From Candidatus Methanoplasma sp. (lineage in GTDB: Archaea; Thermoplasmatota; Thermoplasmata; Methanomassiliicoccales; Methanomethylophilaceae), in contig JAISVN010000162.1 in the NCBI GenBank assembly GCA_031271555.1, positions 1 through 15,047 of the forward strand: a stretch of DNA of 15,047 nt, in the 5' to 3' direction. The translations under genes and the position numbers were made by a program. The notes under the pieces are model-generated. The model saw nothing but the letters and a program-made list of their open reading frames with translations. It made no database searches and was not told the DNA's origin. Of this stretch, positions 1-6,639 are shown piece after piece. Each line of letters starts with the position of its first letter. Positions within the stretch are counted from its first letter, which is position 1.

Positions 1-1103
1 GATCTTTCAAAGTAATATGCGGCCTTTTTGGGATTCTTTTTGAACCCGTTCCCTTCATAATAGTTCATGGCGGTCGTGTATTCGGCATAGGGGTCGCCGA
101 GGTCCGCTGCTTTTTTGAACCACCCTGCAGAAGAGGATGCGTCCTTTTGGACCTGGCTTCCTTTTGCGTATAACTGGCCGAGCATGACCATCGCATCGAC
201 CTGACCCTTTTCCGCCGAATCCGACAGTCTTCTGAGTCCTGCATCCTTGTCCTTGTCTACGCCCACGCCGCCCATCAGGCATCTGGCCAATCCGAACTCG
301 GCATCCAGGCATCCGGATCTGGCGGACACCTCATACCAGCTGTGCGCAAGAATTGGATCTTTTTCCACGCCGATCCCGTCCATGTGGCATCTCCCTACGT
401 TATACTGGCCGATCGGTGATCCCATATCCGCCATCTTGGAGTATATGTCGAATGCAGCCTCGGGGTTCCTCGGAACGCCCAGCCCGTGCTCGTAGCATTT
501 GGCGAGTTCGCACTTTGCTTTTTCCGAACCTTTGTCCGCGCACGCCTTCAGCAGTTCGGCCCCCTCGGCCCGGTTCCGCGCGGTGCCCGTCCCTCTCAGT
601 GTGCATACCGCTTTGGAACACTCTCCATCGATGTTTCCCCTCTCTGCCGATTCCGAGAACATCCTGAATGCTTTTTCGTGGTCTGCTTCCGTGCCGATCC
701 CCAGATCGTAGAACACCCCGAGCATGTACATTGAGCTCTGGGATCCTTCCGTTGCCTTTTTTGAGTGGTAATCGAAAAGTTTCTTGTCTCTCGGAACATC
801 AGTTTCCTCGAATATGGCGTTCAGCTCCGATACGGCCTCCGGATACCCTTTGAGCGCCGCTTTGGAATACCACATTATCGATTCGTCCAGATCCTTCGGT
901 ACAGCTATGCCCTCTGCATAGCATTTCCCTATTATGAACTCTGAATCGGTGTGGCCGAGCATTGCCGCCTTCATGTACCATCCGAATGCTTCGGCCTCAT
1001 CAGCCTCTACGCCGTCGCCCATAGCATAAGCCTGCCCCAGTTTGAAACAGGAATTGACGTCATTGGCCTGGGCTTTGGAAACAATATCCTCCAAAATTTC
1101 CAT
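1..1103 (-). CDS. Sel1-like repeat (SLR) protein, 3' end outside window
   Basis: An open frame runs from ATG at 1103 to the left edge (367 codons, no stop), so the C-terminus is missing. From about residue 20 onward it is a chain of roughly ten 36-residue helical repeats of the Sel1/TPR superfamily. Each has the A-x-x-x-L-G-x-x-Y-x-x-G-x-G-V pattern followed by a W/F-Y/F-x-K-A-A helix (examples: AFGWYMKAAMLGH, AHSWYEVSARSG, SAGWFKKAADLGD). No signal peptide or membrane segment is seen, so it is probably a cytoplasmic scaffold for protein-protein contacts; its partner is unknown. Some linkers are degenerate, and several repeats carry extra cysteines. The ATG is preferred because a TATA element lies 26 bp upstream, which implies a leaderless message. 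A TTG directly before it is the alternative. Family call is firm; function is not. Confidence 0.88.
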   Translation of the reverse strand, partial: MEILEDIVSKAQANDVNSCFKLGQAYAMGDGVEADEAEAFGWYMKAAMLGHTDSEFIIGKCYAEGIAVPKDLDESIMWYSKAALKGYPEAVSELNAIFEETDVPRDKKLFDYHSKKATEGSQSSMYMLGVFYDLGIGTEADHEKAFRMFSESAERGNIDGECSKAVCTLRGTGTARNRAEGAELLKACADKGSEKAKCELAKCYEHGLGVPRNPEAAFDIYSKMADMGSPIGQYNVGRCHMDGIGVEKDPILAHSWYEVSARSGCLDAEFGLARCLMGGVGVDKDKDAGLRRLSDSAEKGQVDAMVMLGQLYAKGSQVQKDASSSAGWFKKAADLGDPYAEYTTAMNYYEGNGFKKNPKKAAYYFER

Positions 1104-1124
1104 CAATGCCGTGAACAATCCGAC

Positions 1125-1134
1125 TATATATTAA
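1125..1134 (-). promoter_or_regulatory. TATA box of the Sel1-repeat gene
   Basis: The minus strand reads TTAATATATA here, centred about 26 bp before the ATG at 1103. It overlaps the stop codon of the upstream MFS gene (1131-1133). The Sel1 gene therefore appears to have its own promoter rather than depending on the operon before it. Confidence 0.55.
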
Positions 1135-2447
1135 TCTACCTTACAGGGCCCGGTTCCTATAAAGGGGTCTCCTTCTTTCTTTTCTATAGACAGAACCACC
1201 ATAAATAATGCCGCGATGGACATGGCGAACATGAGGGCCCATACGAGAGTGAAGTTCTCTATGGTGTACGAAGTGCCTATTATGAATCCTGTTATTGTCG
1301 TGCACACAGATGCCCCCAGGAAGAGGAAGACGTTCATCGCGGAGACCGCTGTGCCGGATATCGCCGTCGGATACCATTCTTTGACCTGAGTGAAAGAAAG
1401 CGTCATGAAGCCTCCGAAGAACCCGAACAGGAAACATATCGTCATCCAGAACCAGTAGTTCTCAAGATGCCCGGCCAATATCCATATCAGCCCCCAGACG
1501 GCTGTGAACATTGCCGTTCCCCAGATCATGGCGGTGCGTTTGGACTTTATTATCCCTCTTCCGTTCAAAATGCCTATCGTGACCGTACTCAGTATCTTGC
1601 CCGCTCCTATCATGGTGATGAACCATACCACGCTGAGCGAGAAGTCGTAGGCGTTGTTGAAGTAGGTCTTTGCCCATGTCCCCTGAAACACCATTATCGC
1701 CCCGTATACAAGGAAATAAGCTATGGCCATGGTCCAGAACTTCCTTCCTCCCGATGCGACCATCATCAGTCCGGTCCTCATCGGAAGGTTCGAATCCGGA
1801 ACATCCCTGATGGGGGTACCTTTCCCAAGATTCTCTATCTCTTCTATCGCTGGAAGGTTTTTCTTATGCGGGTGGTCCCTGATGGAAATGAAACACAGTA
1901 TCGCCAACAGAGCGGTCACCACACCCAATATCAGGAACACGTCCCTCCAGCCCAATGCGTCTGCCATCATCTCCAACGGCGCAGAAGCCGCTATGGCGCC
2001 GACATTGCCGACGGCTATGACTATTCCTGTCAGCTGCGGGAAGTCCGTTTTGTTGAACCAGACGGATATTATCTTCATCAGCGGTATGTATATGACAGCC
2101 ATCCCTGCGGCAATTAGGGCCTTTCCGAGAACGATCATCCAGAATTCCGTTCCGATGAAGGTGATGAACGAACCGGCCGCGGCCAACGAGAGGAATGCGG
2201 ATGTCGCCTTTCTGGGGCCGAAGCGGTCTGCGAGCAGACCGCTGGGTATCTGCATCGCCGTATAAACCCAGAAATAGACCGAGCTCAGCAATCCGATGGA
2301 CCCTCCGACATCGTTCACGATGTCCCCGCCGACCACTCCCACGGTCATCCTGTGGAAATAGACGAAGAAATATGCTGAGGTCAGTATTGCGAATATCGCC
2401 CACCTGTACCTGTAGACGGTCCTTTTAAGGGTCTCGGGTTCTCCCAA
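1131..2447 (-). CDS. Major facilitator superfamily transporter
   Basis: This 438-residue protein is the size of a 12-helix MFS permease. Hydrophobic segments are spread over its length, split by a cytoplasmic central loop around residues 205-230. MFS motif A is clear in the loop after helix 2 (GLLADRFGPRK, about residues 70-80). The N-terminal FFVYFHRMTVGV segment recalls the organic-anion/hexuronate-type (ACS) branch, but the substrate cannot be read from sequence. The start is TTG at 2447. The next in-frame Met falls at the end of helix 1, whereas the TTG has a strong SD (GAGGTGA) 4 nt away. It is the last gene of the DUF362-PEBP-MFS operon, 4 nt after the PEBP stop, so translational coupling is likely. 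Stop is TAA. Confidence 0.9.
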   Translation of the reverse strand: MGEPETLKRTVYRYRWAIFAILTSAYFFVYFHRMTVGVVGGDIVNDVGGSIGLLSSVYFWVYTAMQIPSGLLADRFGPRKATSAFLSLAAAGSFITFIGTEFWMIVLGKALIAAGMAVIYIPLMKIISVWFNKTDFPQLTGIVIAVGNVGAIAASAPLEMMADALGWRDVFLILGVVTALLAILCFISIRDHPHKKNLPAIEEIENLGKGTPIRDVPDSNLPMRTGLMMVASGGRKFWTMAIAYFLVYGAIMVFQGTWAKTYFNNAYDFSLSVVWFITMIGAGKILSTVTIGILNGRGIIKSKRTAMIWGTAMFTAVWGLIWILAGHLENYWFWMTICFLFGFFGGFMTLSFTQVKEWYPTAISGTAVSAMNVFLFLGASVCTTITGFIIGTSYTIENFTLVWALMFAMSIAALFMVVLSIEKKEGDPFIGTGPCKVD

Positions 2448-2458
2448 CCGTTCACCTC
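2448..2458 (-). promoter_or_regulatory. SD that decides the TTG start of the MFS gene
   Basis: Minus-strand GAGGTGA (2452-2458) is followed by the 4-nt spacer ACGG and then TTG at 2447. The TGA inside the SD is the stop codon of the PEBP gene, so a ribosome terminating there sits on the SD of the next gene. Confidence 0.75.
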
Positions 2459-2952
2459 GGGGAGTATCTGCCCTTTATCTTGGCATGGGCCAGCACATGG
2501 CCGTCCATGCGTTTTATCATGTCATTGAGAAAGAATCCGTTCTTGAGGCCCAGTTCCTTGTCCAAGGCGAACACGGTCAGCGTGTACTCGTGCTCTTTGT
2601 CGGGGGGATCGGGTCCGCCGTATGCCGATGCCTCTTCGGCGGTAAGGTCGGATGCGCAGCTGCAGAAGCTGTTAACCCCCTGTATGATGTCTTTCGCGGT
2701 CGCGCTCTCGTTCTCATCGAGGCTCGTCCGTTTCAGATCAGATACGGTCCAATGTATCCATGTGAAACCGCAGACGGGTATCGCATCATGGTCTTCGAAC
2801 ACGATCGCGAATGAGACCGTTCCTTCCGGCGGATCCGTTATGTCCAGAGGCAGCGAGTATGACGGCATGCCGCCCTCTGTGAACTGCGTTCCCTTGGAAC
2901 CGAACCTGTCCGCTATCTTTCCGTTCACGATGCCTTTGCTTTCTATCTTCAT
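2452..2952 (-). CDS. YbhB/YbcL-type phosphatidylethanolamine-binding protein (PEBP)
   Basis: The protein has 166 residues, a normal length for prokaryotic PEBP/Raf-kinase-inhibitor-like proteins. Family landmarks occur in order: SFAIVFEDHDA (the D-x-D-A of the ligand pocket, near residues 47-57), IHWTVSDL (about 66-73), YGGPDPPDKEHEY (about 111-123, matching the Y-x-G-P-x-P-P-x-x-H-x-Y core), FALDKELGL, and a C-terminal MDGHVLAHAKIKGRY. The GPDPP-H pocket is intact. No signal peptide is seen, so it is cytosolic. The physiological ligand of prokaryotic members is mostly unknown. It is the middle gene of an operon: its SD overlaps the stop of the DUF362 gene, and its own stop lies in the SD of the MFS gene. 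Confidence 0.9.
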   Translation of the reverse strand: MKIESKGIVNGKIADRFGSKGTQFTEGGMPSYSLPLDITDPPEGTVSFAIVFEDHDAIPVCGFTWIHWTVSDLKRTSLDENESATAKDIIQGVNSFCSCASDLTAEEASAYGGPDPPDKEHEYTLTVFALDKELGLKNGFFLNDMIKRMDGHVLAHAKIKGRYSPR

Positions 2953-2961
2953 GAAAACCTC
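2953..2961 (-). promoter_or_regulatory. SD of the PEBP gene, overlapping the upstream stop
   Basis: Minus-strand GAGGT (2957-2961) is followed by TTTC and the ATG at 2952. The TGA stop of the DUF362 gene (2960-2962) overlaps it. The arrangement matches the one between PEBP and MFS. Confidence 0.65.
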
Positions 2962-4078
2962 ATTTTATCTCTATAAGCTCATATTCCGGCGATCCCAACC
3001 CCATTCTGACGGCATGTTCGAATGTTGTCTGCCATTTGGTGCCCGGGTGTGTGCATTTGAATATGTCGTCCGGTTTCTTGCCGCCGGAGTTTATGTGTAG
3101 TCTGCTGCCTGCGATCATCGGCTGTTTCTGGGCCATATCGACGCATGCCCTGTCCAAGGCCACGGGGTCGAAGGATGCGAGCATCCCCACATTAGGTATT
3201 ATCGGAAGGTCGTTCTCTTTATGGCAGTCGCAGAAGGGGGAGACATCGGCGATTATAGAAAGATGGAAATGCTGTTTGCCTTCCAGAACGGCGGAGGCGT
3301 ACTCCACTATCTTGTAGTTGATGATGTCCAGCGCCTCGTCCATATCCGACTCTATGGCATCAAAGGGGCAGGTTCCTATGCATCTCCCGCATCCCACGCA
3401 TTTGTTGTGATCGATCGAGGCTTTCTTTTCGGCGACGCTTATGGCCGAGTGTGCACACACCTCAAGGCACTTCATGCATCCTCTGCATGCCTTGTTCTTT
3501 ACGTGCGGCTTTCCGGAGCTGTGCAGTTCCATCTTTCCCCTTTTTGATGCGCAGCCCATCCCTATGTTCTTTATGGCCCCGCCGAATCCCGTCAGTTCAT
3601 GGCATTTGAAATGGTTGAGCGATATCATGACGTCCGAGTCGCATATCTCCCTGCCGATCTTCGCTGTTTTGACGTGGTCTCCTGCGACCGGTATCTCCAC
3701 GTCGTTCGTGCCTTTTATCCCATCCCCTATTATTATCTGGCATCCCGTGGACAATATGTTGAAACCGTTCAGATTGGCCGTTGTGAGATGTTCTACGGCA
3801 TTCTTCCTTTTCCCCACATACAATGTGCTGCAGTCGGTGAGGAAAGGTATGCCTCCCATTGCGGAGACCTTGTCCGATATCACCTTGGAATAGTTGGGCC
3901 TGAGGAATGCAAGATTGCCGAGTTCTCCGAAATGCGTCTTTACGGCTACGAACTTCCTCTCCATATCCATCCTTTCAAGACCTGCGGCATCGATCAGCCT
4001 TCCGAACTTGTCCAGAAGGCTGTCTTGGATCTCGGTGTGCATGCTTGTGTAATATACTTTCGAAGGTCCGGTCTGCAT
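2960..4078 (-). CDS. DUF362 protein with two [4Fe-4S] ferredoxin motifs
   Basis: The 372-residue protein has the DUF362 architecture. An N-terminal half (about 1-190) includes KTHFGELGN and HFKCHELTGFGGAIKN. An inserted dicluster ferredoxin follows, with C198-x2-C201-x2-C204-x3-C208 and C227-x2-C230-x2-C233-x3-C237. A C-terminal part ends the domain with FCDCHKEND and DPVALDRACVD. Both Cys sets are complete, so two [4Fe-4S] clusters are expected. The exact reaction of DUF362 proteins is not settled; they are treated as soluble redox or electron-transfer proteins. The ATG at 4078 is chosen over the adjacent TTG at 4081 because a TATA element is centred 27 bp upstream, implying a leaderless first gene of the operon. 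The co-transcribed PEBP and MFS genes give no clear redox partner. Confidence 0.9.
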   Translation of the reverse strand: MQTGPSKVYYTSMHTEIQDSLLDKFGRLIDAAGLERMDMERKFVAVKTHFGELGNLAFLRPNYSKVISDKVSAMGGIPFLTDCSTLYVGKRKNAVEHLTTANLNGFNILSTGCQIIIGDGIKGTNDVEIPVAGDHVKTAKIGREICDSDVMISLNHFKCHELTGFGGAIKNIGMGCASKRGKMELHSSGKPHVKNKACRGCMKCLEVCAHSAISVAEKKASIDHNKCVGCGRCIGTCPFDAIESDMDEALDIINYKIVEYASAVLEGKQHFHLSIIADVSPFCDCHKENDLPIIPNVGMLASFDPVALDRACVDMAQKQPMIAGSRLHINSGGKKPDDIFKCTHPGTKWQTTFEHAVRMGLGSPEYELIEIK

Positions 4079-4100
4079 CAATCGATAACTTGATTATCAC

Positions 4101-4110
4101 TATAAAAAAA
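4101..4110 (-). promoter_or_regulatory. TATA box of the DUF362-PEBP-MFS operon
   Basis: The minus strand reads TTTTTTTATA, centred about 27 bp before the ATG at 4078. That leaves essentially no 5' leader, and no SD is present before this ATG. Confidence 0.55.
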
Positions 4111-4129
4111 CTCGGAGGCGCTGAGACGT

Positions 4130-4166
4130 TGTCGAAAACAGACTGTGCGAAATACCTTTTTCGACA
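4130..4166. repeat. Perfect 9-bp inverted repeat between divergent genes
   Basis: TGTCGAAAA (4130-4138) and TTTTCGACA (4158-4166) are exact reverse complements separated by 19 nt. They lie in the 197-bp gap between the divergently transcribed DUF362 operon and SpeD-like gene. This could be an operator pair or an RNA hairpin. The first arm lies about 25 bp upstream of the DUF362 TATA box. No other copy was noticed in the window. Confidence 0.5.
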
Positions 4167-4218
4167 TTTTGCCCATGCATGTGTCTCCTGTCGGATATCG
4201 GTTGTTTTTTAATAGGGC

Positions 4219-4268
4219 ATATTTAAAATACTGAATGTGAACATGACCTTATAAAGAGTAATTAGGAG
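4219..4268 (+). promoter_or_regulatory. Promoter and SD of the SpeD-like gene
   Basis: An AT-rich TATA-like stretch, CATATTTAAAATA, starts at 4219; a second, CTTATAAAG, is at 4249-4257. An SD, AGGAG, is at 4264-4268, 7 nt before the ATG at 4276. The first TATA would give a leader of about 25 nt that contains the SD. The second would give an almost leaderless RNA. Confidence 0.45.
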
Positions 4269-4275
4269 ATCATGA

Positions 4276-4701
4276 ATGTACACAATGAGTCCTTACACTG
4301 GAGACCTCGTATCAGACGAGGAGATAATGAAAAGATACAATGATGAGAAACGCTGGGGCCTCGCAGTATGCGTTGACCTCGGAGAATGCGATCATGCAAA
4401 GATCTCATCCAAAGAGCACATAACCAAGTTCGCGGTGGATCTTGCGAACTACATCAACATGAAGAGATACGGCGAGCCGATGGTCGTCTTCTTCGGAGAC
4501 GAGCCCAAGGTGCAGGGATACTCCCTCGTTCAGCTTATCGAGACATCCCAGATATCCGGACACTTCGCAGAGGATACCGACAGGGCATTCATCGATGTCT
4601 TCTCCTGCAAAGAGTTCCCTCCGAAAAAGACCGCAGAATTCGTCAGAGACTACTTTGGCGCAAAGAAAATGGAATTCGCGGTCTGCTTCAGGGACGTTTG
4701 A
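4276..4701 (+). CDS. SpeD-like (S-adenosylmethionine decarboxylase family) protein
   Basis: The 141-residue protein aligns without gaps to the catalytic part of short prokaryotic AdoMet decarboxylases. Ser91 matches the serine that becomes the pyruvoyl group, His96 the processing histidine (five residues on) and Cys111 the catalytic cysteine (fifteen further), the spacing of Ser63/His68/Cys83 in the Thermotoga enzyme. AFIDVFSCKEF and the closing RDYFGAKK also fit. The Glu before the cleaved serine is Thr90, and the conserved H-T-W-P-E substrate segment reads HFAEDTD, so substrate specificity may differ. SpeD relatives turned into pyruvoyl ornithine or arginine decarboxylases are known, which makes amino-acid decarboxylation a possibility. 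Other in-frame Met: residue 4. The SD AGGAG supports 4276. It is monocistronic, ending at a strong hairpin terminator. Confidence 0.8.
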   Translation: MYTMSPYTGDLVSDEEIMKRYNDEKRWGLAVCVDLGECDHAKISSKEHITKFAVDLANYINMKRYGEPMVVFFGDEPKVQGYSLVQLIETSQISGHFAEDTDRAFIDVFSCKEFPPKKTAEFVRDYFGAKKMEFAVCFRDV

Positions 4702-4709
4702 ACAAACAA

Positions 4710-4738
4710 TTCCGGCATTGCCGGAAATTCATTTTTTT
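4710..4738 (+). terminator. Hairpin plus T-run terminator after the SpeD-like gene
   Basis: A TCCGGC / GCCGGA stem (4711-4716 and 4720-4725, loop ATT, extended by one T-A pair) is followed 6 nt later by seven T residues at 4732-4738. It lies 9 nt after the stop codon and is the clearest terminator in the window. Confidence 0.7.
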
Positions 4739-4760
4739 ACATCGGCCAGAGCCGTAAGGG

Positions 4761-4767
4761 TATTATT
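4761..4767 (+). promoter_or_regulatory. Weak TATA-like element of the 183-residue protein gene
   Basis: TATTATT is centred about 25 bp before the ATG at 4789. There is no SD, so a leaderless message is expected. Confidence 0.4.
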
Positions 4768-4788
4768 GATTGAACATCATCCATCGGC

Positions 4789-5340
4789 ATGAGCCTGGTG
4801 GACGATATACTTGCAAAGCTTAATGCCAACAGCGGCGTGAGGGCTGCCTTCCCCCTCGAAGGGGAGTTCTACAACGATGTCATAGCCGAAGAGAGCAGCG
4901 TGATCGAGTCCTCCATGGGGATGCCGCTGATCAACAAAGCGCTGAAAGAAGTGATGAAGAGGAAGATCGCAATATGCGTTTTCAGCCGTGTCACGTTCGA
5001 GGTCCCGACCGAGCACACCATGCTTATGGAGGACGGGAACGGCAACGTGATCGGACATGATGTCCCCGCCTGCATGATGGACAACTACAAGGACGATCCC
5101 GACATCTTCTGGCTTTGCGACGACTTTGCCATGTACCCGCATAAAGCCGAGACTGAGGAGATGTTGATCGTGATGCTGCCGCAGAAATCGAAATTCATAA
5201 CCGAAGCGGACGGTGCGAAGAATGCTGTGCTTCTGTATCCTGCTACAACGACGGACATCATGCTGAGGCAGCATTTCGGCATCTCTCCCAGCGAGCACGG
5301 CATAGCCTCTTCGATCCTGGCTTTCGATCCAGCTTGGTGA
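4789..5340 (+). CDS. Hypothetical protein, 183 residues
   Basis: I do not recognise the family. The protein is acidic and soluble-looking, with no signal peptide or membrane helix. It opens with an amphipathic helix (SLVDDILAKLNAN), then FPLEGEFYNDVIAEES, a helical middle (PLINKALKEVMKRK), a segment resembling a beta-strand core (IAICVFSRVTFEVP), and an aspartate-rich stretch NYKDDPDIFWLCDDFAMYP. The C-terminus is TTTDIMLRQHFGISPSEHGI. The coding signal is good: it uses the same codons as its neighbours, and the downstream gene has its own promoter. No SD precedes the ATG; a TATA-like element 25 bp upstream suggests a leaderless single gene. Function unknown. Confidence 0.75.
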   Translation: MSLVDDILAKLNANSGVRAAFPLEGEFYNDVIAEESSVIESSMGMPLINKALKEVMKRKIAICVFSRVTFEVPTEHTMLMEDGNGNVIGHDVPACMMDNYKDDPDIFWLCDDFAMYPHKAETEEMLIVMLPQKSKFITEADGAKNAVLLYPATTTDIMLRQHFGISPSEHGIASSILAFDPAW

Positions 5341-5366
5341 TGATGTTATGCTAACTGTATGATTTC

Positions 5367-5375
5367 CAATATATA
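5367..5375 (+). promoter_or_regulatory. TATA box of the pilin-like operon
   Basis: CAATATATA is centred 28-29 bp before the ATG at 5400. No SD precedes that ATG, so translation is probably leaderless. A short imperfect dyad (GGCCGG/CCGGTC, 5377-5391) lies between the TATA box and the start. Confidence 0.55.
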
Positions 5376-5399
5376 CGGCCGGTTCCCGGTCGATAATTC

Positions 5400-5867
5400 A
5401 TGAGAAACATAGAAAAGCTCATGAAGAGATTCAAAACAGACAGAAAGGGAAGCATCGAAGGACTGCCTTTGCAATTGATGATAATGATCATCATAGCTAC
5501 AATGGGCACGGCAATACTTGTGGGGTGGATGGGGGATATAGAATCTCCCAAGCACATCGGCGCGGTGGAAGTGGTCTCCGGTGATGTGATACTTGACGGC
5601 AACAGTACATCCGATGGCATCATCGAGGTCTTTGTGTCCGATCAGGACGGCAATCCCATCAGCGGCGCAACTGTCGTGCTGTCCGGACTCGGGGTCACGG
5701 ACAAGAACGGAAAGACTGCATACATGACCACCGACGGCAGCGGATGTGCGAAATTCGACGGCCTCCGCATAACGCTCAGGGGTTCGGACATAGGATTCAT
5801 AACAGTGAACGTGTCGATGTCCGAGTACGGAGAGAACAACAACACCAGGGTGGCGGTGATATCATAA
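5400..5867 (+). CDS. Archaeal type IV pilin-like protein with a regulatory-like beta domain
   Basis: The 155-residue protein has a charged leader ending in DRKG (residues 14-17), then SIEGLPLQ and a hydrophobic helix over about residues 26-43. This matches archaeal class III (prepilin peptidase) signals, with cleavage expected after Gly17 and Glu at +3. The exported part (about 60-155) looks like a small Ig-type or carboxypeptidase-regulatory-like beta sandwich, with the DGNPISGATVVLSG strand pair and a KNGKTAYMTTD turn. It is the first of three genes; the next begins 2 nt after its TAA. It probably forms or decorates a surface filament or pseudopilin complex. No assembly ATPase or prepilin peptidase lies in the window. 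Confidence 0.72.
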   Translation: MRNIEKLMKRFKTDRKGSIEGLPLQLMIMIIIATMGTAILVGWMGDIESPKHIGAVEVVSGDVILDGNSTSDGIIEVFVSDQDGNPISGATVVLSGLGVTDKNGKTAYMTTDGSGCAKFDGLRITLRGSDIGFITVNVSMSEYGENNNTRVAVIS

Positions 5868-5869
5868 AG

Positions 5870-6301
5870 ATGGACAGACGGGGGGTCGTGGGTCTTCCCA
5901 TGCGCCTTGCCGTTACCTTTCTGATATTGGCGATCTTCGTACCGGCGGCGGCCGGGATGATCGATGACTTCAAAATGGAATCCTCCGCTTCGGCCGCGAA
6001 GGCCGAGGCGGACAGGATCGCCGATGCAGCGAAGAAAGTATATTATTCAGGCTCAGGCAGCAACAGCAGGCTGGATGTCTCCCTTCCTCAGGGGTCGTGC
6101 CTTGTGGTTGGAGGGGACGGGAGCGACTCATACTGCATCACCATACAGATCGACGACAACGATATCGAAAAACTCTATCTCCAGAGACCATCCGTAAGAT
6201 TCTTCGGTGAGCCTCTTTTCATAAACGGCAGCATGGAGGTGTCTTTGAGGTGCGTTGTCAGCGAAGGGGCGTACGGCATCGAGGTGGAAGCAGTTGATTG
6301 A
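5870..6301 (+). CDS. Pilin-like membrane-anchored protein (second of three)
   Basis: The 143-residue protein starts MDRRGVVGLPMRL and continues as one hydrophobic helix to about residue 28. RRG-VVGLP resembles the KG-SIEGLP signal of the gene before it, but the usual Glu near +5 is absent, as in minor pseudopilins. The helix is followed by an alanine/acid-rich coiled segment (ASAAKAEADRIADAAKKVYY), a Gly/Ser linker (SGSGSNS) and a beta-rich C-terminal part. The start is ATG at 5870, 2 nt after the preceding TAA; GGTGA lies about 11 nt upstream, inside the preceding gene. The stop overlaps the TTG start of the next gene. Cell-surface location is inferred. Confidence 0.7.
   Translation: MDRRGVVGLPMRLAVTFLILAIFVPAAAGMIDDFKMESSASAAKAEADRIADAAKKVYYSGSGSNSRLDVSLPQGSCLVVGGDGSDSYCITIQIDDNDIEKLYLQRPSVRFFGEPLFINGSMEVSLRCVVSEGAYGIEVEAVD
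6281..6296 (+). promoter_or_regulatory. SD that decides the TTG start of the third pilin-like gene
   Basis: GAGGTGG (6281-6287) is followed by a 6-nt spacer and TTG (6294-6296). The first ATG in this frame (6309) would sit 21 nt from this SD, too far to use it. Confidence 0.55.
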
Positions 6302-6638
6302 GTTCACCATGTCGAGAGTTGCCGTCATGGTATGCGGACTGGCTGTCCTTGCTGCCGTGACGGTCCCCATGCAGTCGTTCTACGATGACAGATATCAGGA
6401 ATCCATGACAGATTCCGCCGATAGATTATCACTGATATTGGACGAGTTCTGGTCCTCGGAAGCGGATTCGATGACGATAAGAGGCTGGGAGGTCCTGCCT
6501 TCATCCGAGAGTTCCCTTGAGATAGAAGGCCATGAACTCATCATTCGGACGGGGGACTGCGCTTATCGGTCGCTTATGTCAAAAAGCATGGAAAGGGTGC
6601 ACATAGGTTACAGCGATGAGGTCACGATAAACAAGTGA
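6294..6638 (+). CDS. Small pilin-like membrane-anchored protein (third of three)
   Basis: The 114-residue protein (from TTG at 6294) reads M-I-E-F-T-M-S-R, then a single hydrophobic helix over about residues 8-26. A soluble part follows with SADRLSLILDEFWSSEADS, a helix paralleling the ADRIADAAKKVYYSG segment of the preceding protein, and then a beta-rich tail. The similar layout suggests distant paralogues or partners in one pseudopilin complex. It overlaps the previous gene by 8 bp and lacks a canonical prepilin cleavage site, so it might instead be a plain N-terminally anchored protein. The ATG at 6309 is the alternative start (109 residues). The gene ends 1 nt before the convergent cysteine desulfurase stop. 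Confidence 0.65.
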   Translation: MIEFTMSRVAVMVCGLAVLAAVTVPMQSFYDDRYQESMTDSADRLSLILDEFWSSEADSMTIRGWEVLPSSESSLEIEGHELIIRTGDCAYRSLMSKSMERVHIGYSDEVTINK

Positions 6639-6639
6639 C

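Noticed and set aside
1467-2117. Long plus-strand ORF of 216 codons
   Set aside because: Antisense shadow of the MFS gene; the translation is rich in His, Tyr, Arg and Pro with no domain, typical of a wrong frame.
4369-4701. Confident annotation of the SpeD-like protein as spermidine-pathway AdoMet decarboxylase
   Set aside because: The substrate segment is divergent and no polyamine gene is adjacent, so only family membership is claimed.
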